From Archangium gephyra (lineage in GTDB: Bacteria > Myxococcota > Myxococcia > Myxococcales > Myxococcaceae): a stretch of 64,000 nucleotides of DNA. This document shows, piece after piece, positions 28,100 through 36,189 of the stretch. The stretch is taken from NCBI GenBank assembly GCA_003243425.1, contig QFQP01000003.1:255347-319346 (forward strand). Direction: 5' to 3'. The notes below the pieces were generated by a model. That model was not told the DNA's origin. It saw only the letters and a list, made by a program, of their open reading frames with translations, and did not search any database. The translations under genes were made by a program, and so were the position numbers. Positions within the stretch are counted from its first letter, which is position 1, and each line of letters opens with the position of its first letter.

Positions 28100-29182
28100 A
28101 TGAATCGCCGTCTCCGCCGAAGCGCGCTGGGGCTCGTCGCCTTGCTGGGCGTGCTGGCTTTCATCATCAGCGCGGTCGGCTGCACGATGTCGGCGCAGCG
28201 CTGGGCCGGCCCGAAGAGCGAGCACTTCGACGGCGAGCAGTTCGCCTCGCCCAGCGCCCCGCCGCGCGTCGGCGGGTTCGGGCTCTCTGGCCTCGGGCCG
28301 CTGCTCAAGTGGCAGGCCACGCGCAAACCGGGACCGTGGAAGGCGTATCGCGACGAGCCGTACGGCCTGCCGCCTCCGTACGAGGTCGACGGCGGGAAGA
28401 TGCGCGTGACCTTCATCAACCACGCGACCACGTTGATTCAGATGGACGGTGTGAACGTGCTCACCGACCCGGTGTACTCGGAGCGCGTGAGCCCGTTCGA
28501 TTTCGCGGGCCCCTCGCGCGTGCGGCCGCCGGGCATCAAGTTCGAGTCGCTGCCGCGCATCGACGTCGTGGTCATCTCTCACAACCACTACGACCACATG
28601 GATCTGGCGACGCTTCACCGCGTGCAGAAGACCTGGCCCGCGGTGCAGATCTTCGCGGGGCTCGGCAACAAGGCGTACCTCGAGAGCAAGGGCCTCACCA
28701 ACGTCGTCGACCTCGACTGGTGGGACAGCCGCGACGTGAAGAGCGTGGTGGTGCGCAGCGTGCCCAATCAGCACTTCTCGAACCGCGGCTTGTTCGACGC
28801 TGACGGCACGCTGTGGAGCGCGTGGGTGATTGAAGGGCCCGCGGGCCGCGCGTACTTCGGCGGCGACACGGGGTACGGCCCGCACTTCAAGAACATCTAC
28901 GAGAAGCTCGGGCCCATGCGGCTCGCGGTGGTGCCCATCGGCGCGTTCAAGCCCGAGTGGTTCATGGGCCCCATTCACATGTCGCCCGTGCAGGCCGTCG
29001 ACGCTGCCCTCGAGCTGCACGCCGCGATGGCAGTGCCGATGCACTACGGAACCTTCCCGCTTGCAGACGACGGTGAAGACGAACCGGTGGAAGCACTCGA
29101 AGCTGCGTTGAAGGAGAAGCCGGCGCCGTTCGCGGTGCTGGGCTTCGGCGAAGGTCGCGACGTTCCCGAGGTGACGCCATGA
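28100..29182 (+). CDS. NAPE-PLD-like metallo-beta-lactamase-fold hydrolase
   Basis: The 360-residue protein begins with a hydrophobic segment ending in 'AVGCTMS', a plausible lipobox, so it is probably a periplasmic lipoprotein. The fold's zinc motif HNHYDH is at 161-166, with further ligands in 'FGGDTGYGPHF' and 'MHYGTF'. The N-terminal 'AGPKSEHFDGEQF' block and C-terminal 'EWFMGPIHMSPVQAVDA' match the N-acyl-phosphatidylethanolamine phospholipase D-like branch (UlaG/RomA/NAPE-PLD). It diverges from the eight-gene lipid operon with 114 nt between starts, so the two may be co-regulated. The stop overlaps the next start (ATGA). Confidence 0.85.
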   Translation: MNRRLRRSALGLVALLGVLAFIISAVGCTMSAQRWAGPKSEHFDGEQFASPSAPPRVGGFGLSGLGPLLKWQATRKPGPWKAYRDEPYGLPPPYEVDGGKMRVTFINHATTLIQMDGVNVLTDPVYSERVSPFDFAGPSRVRPPGIKFESLPRIDVVVISHNHYDHMDLATLHRVQKTWPAVQIFAGLGNKAYLESKGLTNVVDLDWWDSRDVKSVVVRSVPNQHFSNRGLFDADGTLWSAWVIEGPAGRAYFGGDTGYGPHFKNIYEKLGPMRLAVVPIGAFKPEWFMGPIHMSPVQAVDAALELHAAMAVPMHYGTFPLADDGEDEPVEALEAALKEKPAPFAVLGFGEGRDVPEVTP

Positions 29183-31188
29183 AGCGTGCATTCGCAGCGT
29201 TGAGTCTGGTCGTGACCACGGGGTGCGCCGACAAGATCGCCGACGCGATGGGCGTCACTGTGCGTGTGGAGTCGGCGGCGAAGTCGACGCACGTGGTGTT
29301 GACCGCGCGCGGCGGCGAGACCGAGCTGAAGACCGGGTGCATGGAGGTGCCGTCGGACCGGTTCCTCGACATCGCGATTCTGCGGCGCGACTTGCCTCGT
29401 GAGCTCGAGCTCAGCGCGCAGGGCTTCACCGACGACGCCTGCACGACGGCCACGTCGCCGGCCGAGACCGCCGGGCCGCTCACGCGTGCCTTCGAGGAGG
29501 GGAAGATCGTCACCGCGTTCATGGTGCTCCAGCGTGCCGACGCGACCCGCGAGACGAACTGCGGCGATGCGATGGACGACGATGGAGACGGTGAGATCGA
29601 CTGCGCTGACGCCGACTGCGACGGCCGCGCGTGCGTCTCCGAGAATCGCTGCGTGGAGGGCCAGACCTGTCTGGAAGGCGCATGCCAGGGCGGCACGCAG
29701 GTGACGTGTGACGCTCCGCCGCAGTGCTTCGTGCAGACCGCGGGCGTGTGCGTCGTCGAGCGTGGCTGCCAGTACCTGCCCGACCTCGGCATGGGCTGCG
29801 ACGACGAAGACCCCTGCACCACGAATGATCGCTGCGCGAGCACCGGTTCGTGCAGTGGCACTCCGCGTGTGTGTGACTCACCGCCGGTCGGCGTGCAGTG
29901 CGTGAAGTCGATCGGTCAATGCACGACCGACGGTGGCTGCACGTACACCATCGACGTCGATGCAGGCTGTGACGATGGCGACGACTGCACGCGTGACGAC
30001 GTGTGTGACGTGAGCGGCGCGTGCCGTGGCCACGCGAGCACCTGCGCACCCCGGGAATGTCAGGTGAACACCGGGTGCATGGCCGACGGCGGTTGCACCT
30101 TCGGTCCCGTCGACGCGGGCACGAGCTGCTCGAACGGCGGCAGCTGCAACGCGACCGGCGGGTGCCTGCCGCCCTTCCTCTTCGTGCCCAGCAACGTGAG
30201 CCTGGGTGACGTGCCCACGCCGTCGAGCGACAAGGTGACCTACGACTGCGGCGTCACCGAGATCGACACTGGCGCGAGTGGGGCCCCGACCGTCGTGAAC
30301 GCGTGCCCGGGGCATGCTCCGCTGGCGCACGCGTCGATTGTTCAGGGCGGCGTGCCGACGCTGGTGCTGGCCTTCGCAGACCTCGAAGTGACGGGCGCGA
30401 ACACGCTCAGGCTCGTCGGCGAGCGCCCGGTGATCATCGTGTCGATGAAGAACATCGACGTGTTCGGCACCATCGACGTGCGCGCGGGCGCGCAGGCGTG
30501 CACGGCGAATGGCGCGGGTCGGAACGGCGGAGGCGGCGCGGCCGGTTGGCAGTCGGGTGGTGGCGGTGGCGGCTTTGGCACCGTCGGCGGTCGCGGCGGC
30601 GACGTCGTCAACGCGCCCGATGGGCTGGGCGGTGCGGTGAACGGGGCCGGCGAATTCCGCGGAGGCTGCCCGGGAGGGCGCGGCGGCAACAACCCGAACG
30701 CGGCGGCGCCCGGCGGCGGCGCGCTCCAGCTCGTCGCCCGCGAGACGATCAACCTCAGCGGCATCATCAACGCGCCGGGGGGAGGCGGGGCGGGCGGCGT
30801 TGCATTTCAGGCGGGCAACGGCGGCGGCAGTGGCGGAGCGCTGCTCCTCGAAGCTGAGCGCTTCATCGCCACCAATGGCGTACTCGCGTGCAACGGCGGC
30901 GGCGGAGGCCAGCAGACGACCGGTCGCGACGGCGAGAGCGGTCGCGCGTCCACCGTTCCGGCAGCGGGCGGCAACGACAACCTGAGCGGCGGCCGCGGCG
31001 GCAACGGAGCCACAGGAACGACCGCGGCCACGAATGGTGGTGACGCGAACGCAGCGTCGTTTGCCGGCGGTGGTGGCGGCGGCGTGGGCCGCATTCACAT
31101 CAACGTCAGCGCGCTGTGTGACATCGGCCCTCCAGTGGTCATCAGCCCGGCAGCGACCAGCAATCGAGCTGACGCCGGTTGCCCGTAG
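29179..31188 (+). CDS. Large Cys-rich/Gly-rich lipoprotein
   Basis: The 669-residue protein starts at an ATG overlapping the hydrolase stop (ATGA). It has a signal with 'VVTTGC' as lipobox. Residues about 130-330 are Cys-rich with repeated 'CDDGD/CTxxDxC' modules and a metal-binding-type 'DDDGDGEIDCADADCDG' segment (probably calcium). Residues about 345-650 are beta-rich and Gly-rich ('GGGGGGFGTVGGRGG') and resemble a repeat adhesin-like or solenoid surface. Probably extracellular or outer-membrane. Typical of Myxococcota cell-surface proteins of unknown role. Confidence 0.8.
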   Translation: MKRAFAALSLVVTTGCADKIADAMGVTVRVESAAKSTHVVLTARGGETELKTGCMEVPSDRFLDIAILRRDLPRELELSAQGFTDDACTTATSPAETAGPLTRAFEEGKIVTAFMVLQRADATRETNCGDAMDDDGDGEIDCADADCDGRACVSENRCVEGQTCLEGACQGGTQVTCDAPPQCFVQTAGVCVVERGCQYLPDLGMGCDDEDPCTTNDRCASTGSCSGTPRVCDSPPVGVQCVKSIGQCTTDGGCTYTIDVDAGCDDGDDCTRDDVCDVSGACRGHASTCAPRECQVNTGCMADGGCTFGPVDAGTSCSNGGSCNATGGCLPPFLFVPSNVSLGDVPTPSSDKVTYDCGVTEIDTGASGAPTVVNACPGHAPLAHASIVQGGVPTLVLAFADLEVTGANTLRLVGERPVIIVSMKNIDVFGTIDVRAGAQACTANGAGRNGGGGAAGWQSGGGGGGFGTVGGRGGDVVNAPDGLGGAVNGAGEFRGGCPGGRGGNNPNAAAPGGGALQLVARETINLSGIINAPGGGGAGGVAFQAGNGGGSGGALLLEAERFIATNGVLACNGGGGGQQTTGRDGESGRASTVPAAGGNDNLSGGRGGNGATGTTAATNGGDANAASFAGGGGGGVGRIHINVSALCDIGPPVVISPAATSNRADAGCP

Positions 31189-31225
31189 ATGTCCCAGGTC
31201 CGTCAGCAGCCGTGTCGAATGCAGC

Positions 31226-31783
31226 GTGAATGCTCGAAGCGTGGTTTTGGCGGTGTCGTTGCTGGCGGTGCCGTCGTTCGCTGAGGCCGGCCTGGCAGGG
31301 ACCTTCTGCAGCGACGCGTCGTGCCCCTGTGGAACGGCGACGTGCACGTGCGGGGAGGTCTGCAATGCGTACACGTTCCAGTGCGCGCCGGGCCCGACGG
31401 CCTACTGCACGAAGGACGCGATGTGCGCCGGCGCGTGCGGCTCGTTCGTCTGCGAGAACAACGTGTGCGTCGTCGGCACGCGCGGCGACGCAGGCATCGA
31501 CGCTGGCGAAGGTCGGCTCCCCGACGGCGGACTGGTGGATGGCGGTCACGTGCCGGGCTGGATTCATGACGGCGACGCCGGAAAAGAACCGCGTGGAAAC
31601 GACGCCGGAAGTCCGGCCGGGAGTGACGCAGGGAGCAGGGGCGATCCCGAGACAATCGACGGTGGCCAGTCGGACGCCCCGGCCTCGAGCGGCTGTTCGA
31701 CGGCACCTGCGCTGATGGCTGCCATCGCGGTGTTCGCGGTGGTTCGCCGGCGCGCGACGGTGTCTCGCGGAGGTGAACCGTGA
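31226..31783 (+). CDS. Cys-rich secreted protein with MYXO-CTERM tail (paralogue 1)
   Basis: A GTG start gives 185 residues with a signal peptide (NARSVVLAVSLLAVPSFAEA) and a compact Cys-rich domain (about 24-85, ten or more Cys; 'CTCGEVC', 'CAGACGSFVC'). An Asp-Gly-rich linker follows, then a C-terminal 'SGCSTAPALMAAIAVFAVVRRR' sorting-like signal: Gly-Cys-Ser, hydrophobic stretch, Arg cluster. Known: MYXO-CTERM tails are anchored and processed by a myxosortase. The 30-nt-long region upstream has no clear ribosome site, so the exact start is uncertain. The next gene is a paralogue. Confidence 0.75.
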   Translation: MNARSVVLAVSLLAVPSFAEAGLAGTFCSDASCPCGTATCTCGEVCNAYTFQCAPGPTAYCTKDAMCAGACGSFVCENNVCVVGTRGDAGIDAGEGRLPDGGLVDGGHVPGWIHDGDAGKEPRGNDAGSPAGSDAGSRGDPETIDGGQSDAPASSGCSTAPALMAAIAVFAVVRRRATVSRGGEP

Positions 31784-32241
31784 TGCACCGGCGTCTATTC
31801 GTTCTTGGAAGTGTGCTGCTCTCGCTCACCGCGGGCGCAGAAGCGGGGTCGCCGTACCAGTTCTGCGGCGAGACGAGCTGCGCGTGCCAGATGACGACGT
31901 GCACGTGTGGTCAGGCCTGCAACCACGCGACCGGCCGCTGTGAAGCTGCGCAAGCCGCGTACTGCGGGAGCGATGCGATGTGCGCGGCTTCCTGCGGTTC
32001 CTTCATTTGCGAAGGCAACGTGTGCGTCGAAGGGCTGCGCACCGACGGTGGTGACGGCACACAGCGGCCTGCGAACGCAGGTGGCTGCGCGAGCGCTCCG
32101 GAACTTCTGGCGGTGCTCGCGGCCGCCCTCCTCCGCCGGGGTTCAGAGCGCCGTCGACGCGTAGATCACGTACACACGCCCGGAGGTGTTGGTGTCGACG
32201 TAGTGCAGCCGGCCACCGCTCACCGTCGCGTGATTGGGTGA
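31783..32241 (+). CDS. Cys-rich secreted protein with MYXO-CTERM-like tail (paralogue 2)
   Basis: The ATG at 31783 overlaps the previous stop (TGATG), with GGAGG 9 nt upstream; an in-frame GTG at 31780 is also possible. The 152-residue product repeats the domain of its neighbour (Cys at matching places, shared 'SDAMCAASCGSFICEGNVC' pattern). The linker is much shorter and the tail 'GGCASAPELLAVLAAALLRRG' fits a MYXO-CTERM. About 30 unusual residues follow before the stop, and the last 99 nt overlap the opposite gene, so a frameshift near 32140 may have moved the natural end. The two genes form a tandem pair. Confidence 0.7.
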   Translation: MHRRLFVLGSVLLSLTAGAEAGSPYQFCGETSCACQMTTCTCGQACNHATGRCEAAQAAYCGSDAMCAASCGSFICEGNVCVEGLRTDGGDGTQRPANAGGCASAPELLAVLAAALLRRGSERRRRVDHVHTPGGVGVDVVQPATAHRRVIG

Positions 32242-33459
32242 CGGCGGAATGACGCCGCCGAGAAGCGGCAGTCCGCCGAGGTCCATTTCAAGCAGGCCGT
32301 CGGTGCCGTAGCTCGAATCGACGACGCCGTTGGCGCTCAGACGAGTCACCGTGCCGTAGGGCCCGCGCGTGGTCCCGAAGCCGGCGGTCAGCGAGAGCAC
32401 GAGTCGGCCATCGCCGAGCTCGTCGAGCGACAACACCGAGACCTGATGTCCGTCGTACGCGAGCGTCGCCACGCCAGCGGTGCCGAACGTGGCGTCAAGC
32501 TGACCGTCAGCCGTGTAGCGGACGAGCTTGATGTCCCACGGTTGATCGCTACCGGTCCGGCGCTGCGCACCTGCGACGAGGATCTGCCCACCGGTGAGCA
32601 CCTTCATGTTGTGCGCGAAACCGCCGACGTTCTTCGCAGCGCCGGCGGTGCCGAACGACGTGTCGAGCGACCCGTCGGCATTGAGGCGCGTCACCGTGAA
32701 GTCGTCACCACCGCCGAGCAGAATCTTGTTTCCCTGAAAGGCGACGTTGCGCGCCACTTCGTTCTTCCCGAAGTCGAGCTGCACCGCGCCGGTGGTGCCG
32801 AAAGACGTATCGAGCGCGCCGTCGGCCGAGAAGCGCGCGACGCCGAAGTCGGTGTTGTTGGTGGTGTCGACGGCGCGCGCTGCGAAGCCCGCGACGTAGA
32901 TCTTCCCGTCAGTTGCCTGCGCGAGTTGCACCGCCGAGCCGCCGATGAGCGAACCGAAGCGGACCTCCGATTTACCGCCGGTGCCGAACGTACTGTCGAG
33001 CACGCCGTCGGCCGAGAAGCGGGCCACGCCGAAGGCGCCGCTCTGACCGCCCTGTGATTGCACGGTGCCGCCGACGAGCACCTTGGCGCCCTGCAGTTGC
33101 ACCGCGAACGCCACGTCGGTCTTCATCTCGACGTCGAAGCCGGCGTCGAGCGGGTCGTCGAAGAAGTACGTGGGCCAGCTCAGCGTCGCGTAGCCGCCGT
33201 CACCGAAGCTCACGTCGAGACCGCCATCGGCCAGCATGCGCGAGACCTGGAAGTCGTCGTGAACGGTGCTGACCGAGCCGGCCACGATGAACTTGTCGTC
33301 CTGGGCGACGATCGCGTTCGCCGCGCCGGCGATGCGGCCGCCCATGGTGCCGGTGCCACCTCCCGTGGAACCACCGCCGCCGCCCGTGCCTCCGTCCATC
33401 CCGGGAGCGCCGCTACAAGCTGCGAGGAACACCGCCGACACCGTCAGGAGAGTTCGCAT
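32143..33459 (-). CDS. Delta-60 repeat lipoprotein (paralogue A)
   Basis: The ATG at 33459 begins MRTLLTVSAVFLAAC, with lipobox LAAC. The 438-residue mature protein has a Gly/Ser/Thr linker, then about seven repeats of about 60 residues ('FSADGVLDSTFGTGG', 'LNADGSLDTSFGTAG'). This is the delta-60 repeat, thought to build a beta-propeller-like fold in extracellular proteins. TATCTT 7 nt before the ATG suggests a leaderless mRNA. The next gene upstream, 33531-34859, is a paralogue of about equal length, so this pair arose by duplication. Confidence 0.85.
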   Translation of the reverse strand: MRTLLTVSAVFLAACSGAPGMDGGTGGGGGSTGGGTGTMGGRIAGAANAIVAQDDKFIVAGSVSTVHDDFQVSRMLADGGLDVSFGDGGYATLSWPTYFFDDPLDAGFDVEMKTDVAFAVQLQGAKVLVGGTVQSQGGQSGAFGVARFSADGVLDSTFGTGGKSEVRFGSLIGGSAVQLAQATDGKIYVAGFAARAVDTTNNTDFGVARFSADGALDTSFGTTGAVQLDFGKNEVARNVAFQGNKILLGGGDDFTVTRLNADGSLDTSFGTAGAAKNVGGFAHNMKVLTGGQILVAGAQRRTGSDQPWDIKLVRYTADGQLDATFGTAGVATLAYDGHQVSVLSLDELGDGRLVLSLTAGFGTTRGPYGTVTRLSANGVVDSSYGTDGLLEMDLGGLPLLGGVIPPSPNHATVSGGRLHYVDTNTSGRVYVIYASTAL

Positions 33460-33530
33460 GGCGAAGAAGATACTCCGCCACCGCTCCATGTCTTTTTCGC
33501 CGGACTTCCTACGTGGCCGCCGACAACGGG

Positions 33531-34859
33531 TCAGAGCGAGGTGCTGACGTAGCGCACGTAGACTTCGTCAGCGCGATACGAATCGACGAGGTGCAACTTC
33601 CCGCCGCTCACGATCGCCTGATTCGGGGAGAACGGGTTGCCACCGATGTAGGTGAGCTGAGTGGGGAGAGCAGTCAGGCCATTGGTCCCGAACGAACTGT
33701 CGAGCGTGCCGTTCGCAGAAAGTCTGGCCACCGTGGGGCGTGGCGTCGCACCGGCGGTTGACACCATCGCGAGAACGATCTCGCCACCGGGCAGTTCATC
33801 GAGCGAGAGAACCGCGACCTGCTGCTCGTCGAAGCCGAGCTTCATTTCTCCGAACACGCCGAAGGTAGCGTCGAGTTGACCATCGGCCGTGTAGCGCACG
33901 AGCTTGATGGCCCACGGCAGAGAATCGCCGCGAGAAATCGAGCCCGCGACGAGGATGTGACCGCTAGTGAGGACTCGCATGTTGTGTGCGTAGCCGCCCT
34001 GGCTCCTGGCGACGCCACCAGAGCCAAAGGTGACGTCGACGTTGCCGTCGGGGTTCAGCCTGGTGACCGAGAAGTCGTCGCCACCTGCGATGAGAACTTT
34101 GTCGCCCTGAAACGCCAGGCTGCGCCCGGACTCTTCGCGCCCGAAGTCGATCACCTCGACGCCATGGAAACCGAACGCATCGTCGAGGACGCCATCAGCG
34201 GTGAACCTCGCAACTGCGAAGTCAGTGTCGTTCGCGGAATCGAACGACCGTGTCGTGAAGCCGCCGATGTAGAGCTTTCCGTCTGCGCGCTGAGCGAGCG
34301 AAAGCGCGGTGCCACCGACGAATGAACTGAAGCGGACGTCCGTGGTGCCTCCGTCTCCGAAGGTCTGATCGAGCACGCCGTCAGCCGAGAACCGCGCGAT
34401 ACCAAACGCACCGTTCTGTCCGGCGCGAGACCCCACCGAGCCGGAGACCACGATCTTCGAGCCCTGAAGTGTCGCAGCGAAGGCGACGTCCATCGACAGC
34501 TCGACCGGCGGTACGCCCGCGTCTGCGTACATCGGGTTCGACCAGAAGAAGCTGGGCCACTCGACGAACGCGTAGCCATTCGTTCCAAACGTCTCGTCGA
34601 GAGAGCCATCGCCATGCATGCGAGCGAGTTGAAAGACGTCGGGCCTCAGTCCGGTCGAGCCCACGAGCACGAAGCGGTCGCCCTGAGCCACGATCGCGTT
34701 CGCCACGCCGCTCACGTTCGTCCGCGCGGTGCCGGCATCCCGCTCGGGCTCGGTGCCCGCATCCGTCTCGACGGAGCTCCCGGCGTCGTCTTCGACTGCT
34801 GGACCGGGGCAATTGCACGACGAGATCATCACCAACACGCCCAACACGAACGCTCGCAT
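33531..34859 (-). CDS. Delta-60 repeat lipoprotein (paralogue B)
   Basis: The 442-residue product begins MRAFVLGVLVMISSCN, with a lipobox-like ISSC. A short Asp/Glu-rich linker leads to the same delta-60 repeats as its neighbour ('FSADGVLDQTFGDGG', 'FTADGVLDDAFGFHG', 'LNPDGNVDVTFGSGG'). The two proteins align through their whole length and differ mainly in the linker (Gly/Ser/Thr versus Asp/Thr/Glu). Likely surface or periplasmic with a ligand role. A GTTTTAC tract 10-16 nt upstream may hold the -10 box. Confidence 0.85.
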   Translation of the reverse strand: MRAFVLGVLVMISSCNCPGPAVEDDAGSSVETDAGTEPERDAGTARTNVSGVANAIVAQGDRFVLVGSTGLRPDVFQLARMHGDGSLDETFGTNGYAFVEWPSFFWSNPMYADAGVPPVELSMDVAFAATLQGSKIVVSGSVGSRAGQNGAFGIARFSADGVLDQTFGDGGTTDVRFSSFVGGTALSLAQRADGKLYIGGFTTRSFDSANDTDFAVARFTADGVLDDAFGFHGVEVIDFGREESGRSLAFQGDKVLIAGGDDFSVTRLNPDGNVDVTFGSGGVARSQGGYAHNMRVLTSGHILVAGSISRGDSLPWAIKLVRYTADGQLDATFGVFGEMKLGFDEQQVAVLSLDELPGGEIVLAMVSTAGATPRPTVARLSANGTLDSSFGTNGLTALPTQLTYIGGNPFSPNQAIVSGGKLHLVDSYRADEVYVRYVSTSL

Positions 34860-34877
34860 CGGGAGACCGTAAAACAG

Positions 34878-36179
34878 TCAGCGACCGAGTGTGAAGCGCA
34901 GCGCCTGTTCGAGGTCCGGATGCAGGAACGTGAAGCCGGCCGACTGGGCGCGCTGCGGCAACGCGCGCTGACTCGCGAGAATCGCGCCATCGGCCATCTC
35001 GCCGAACAGGGCGCGCAACGCGAAGCCCGGCAAAGGAGCAATGGCAGGTCGCGACAACACCCTGCCCAGCACGCGCGCGTAGTCGCCGCTGGTCACCGGG
35101 TTGGGCGACGTGAGGTTCAACGGCCCAACGACGTTCTCGTTCTGCGCGGCGAAGAGAATGAGGCCGAGCATGTCTTCAATCGACACCCAGCTCTGCCACG
35201 CCTTGCCGCCAGCGATGGGCCCACCGGCACCGAGCTTGAACGCCGGCAGCAACTTCGCGAGCGCCCCGCCCTGCGCAGATTGCACGATGCCGGTGCGCAG
35301 CAACACCACGCGCTCCGCCGCACCTTGCGCCGCTGCTTCCCAGTCGAGACACAGCTTCGAGAGGAACTTCGTGGCGTGATCGCCGGGCGCACCGGGCGCC
35401 GAGTCCTCCGTCAGCACTTCGTCGCCGCGCTCGCCGTAGATGCCGACCGCGGAGCCCTGCAGCCACACCTTCACGCCCTTCGCGTGGGCCACCAGCTTCT
35501 TCGTGTAGTCGACCCGGCTCTCGACGAGCTCCCGCTTGCGTTCGTCGCTCCAGCGCTCGTCGGCGATGCCGGCGCCCGCGAGGTTCACGACGACCTCCGC
35601 ACCTTCGACGGCCTTGAAGTCGCCGCGCTTGATGACGCGCACCTCATGACCGCCGGTCGAGAGGAACGCTTTCAACGCCGAGCCGACGAGCCCGCTCGCG
35701 CCGGCGATGGCGAACACGCGCCGGGGCCCGTGGTGTCGCGACAGATCGGCGCGGGTGATCGCGTGCCGGTAGTCGAACATGCGCTCGAGCGTGCGATCGG
35801 TGAACGAGCCGCCGACGATGCCACCCAGCGGCAGCGCGTACTCGATGGTGTCGATGAGCGTGCTGGTGCTCTCGGTCAGCGGCTCGAAGCGGTGCGTATG
35901 AACCCACTTCGCGAACGGGCCGCTGGTCTGCTCGTCGCGGAACATGCGGCCGGGCTCGAAGGCCGTGTGTTCCGCGACCCAACGTTGCTTCGTCGGGCCC
36001 ACGGGAATCTTCACGACGGTGCGCGCGCCGACCTCCAGACCGCCGGAGCGCTCCTCGATCTCGGCGGGCGCGAACGGCGGGTTCAACCGCTCGAACGCGC
36101 CTTCACGTGCGTGCCAGGCGAACAACTCGTCGGCCGGCACGGGCATCACCGACCTCTTTTCGAAGGTGGTGAGCTTCAT
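34878..36179 (-). CDS. TIGR01777-family epimerase with N-terminal SRPBCC domain
   Basis: The 433-residue protein joins an SRPBCC/START-like domain (residues 1-145, 'FEKRSVMPVPADELFAW', 'VGPTKQRWVAEH') to an NAD(P)-binding Rossmann epimerase (about 152-433). The latter shows 'FAIAGASGLVGSALKAFL', 'VVNLAGAGIADERW' and a closing 'RALPQRAQSAGFTFLHPDLEQAL'. This fusion is typical of TIGR01777 proteins, whose substrate is unknown. GAGGA lies 7 nt before the ATG. It sits 10 nt downstream of aspS, so the two are probably co-transcribed. Confidence 0.9.
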   Translation of the reverse strand: MKLTTFEKRSVMPVPADELFAWHAREGAFERLNPPFAPAEIEERSGGLEVGARTVVKIPVGPTKQRWVAEHTAFEPGRMFRDEQTSGPFAKWVHTHRFEPLTESTSTLIDTIEYALPLGGIVGGSFTDRTLERMFDYRHAITRADLSRHHGPRRVFAIAGASGLVGSALKAFLSTGGHEVRVIKRGDFKAVEGAEVVVNLAGAGIADERWSDERKRELVESRVDYTKKLVAHAKGVKVWLQGSAVGIYGERGDEVLTEDSAPGAPGDHATKFLSKLCLDWEAAAQGAAERVVLLRTGIVQSAQGGALAKLLPAFKLGAGGPIAGGKAWQSWVSIEDMLGLILFAAQNENVVGPLNLTSPNPVTSGDYARVLGRVLSRPAIAPLPGFALRALFGEMADGAILASQRALPQRAQSAGFTFLHPDLEQALRFTLGR

Positions 36180-36189
36180 GGTCGTTTCC

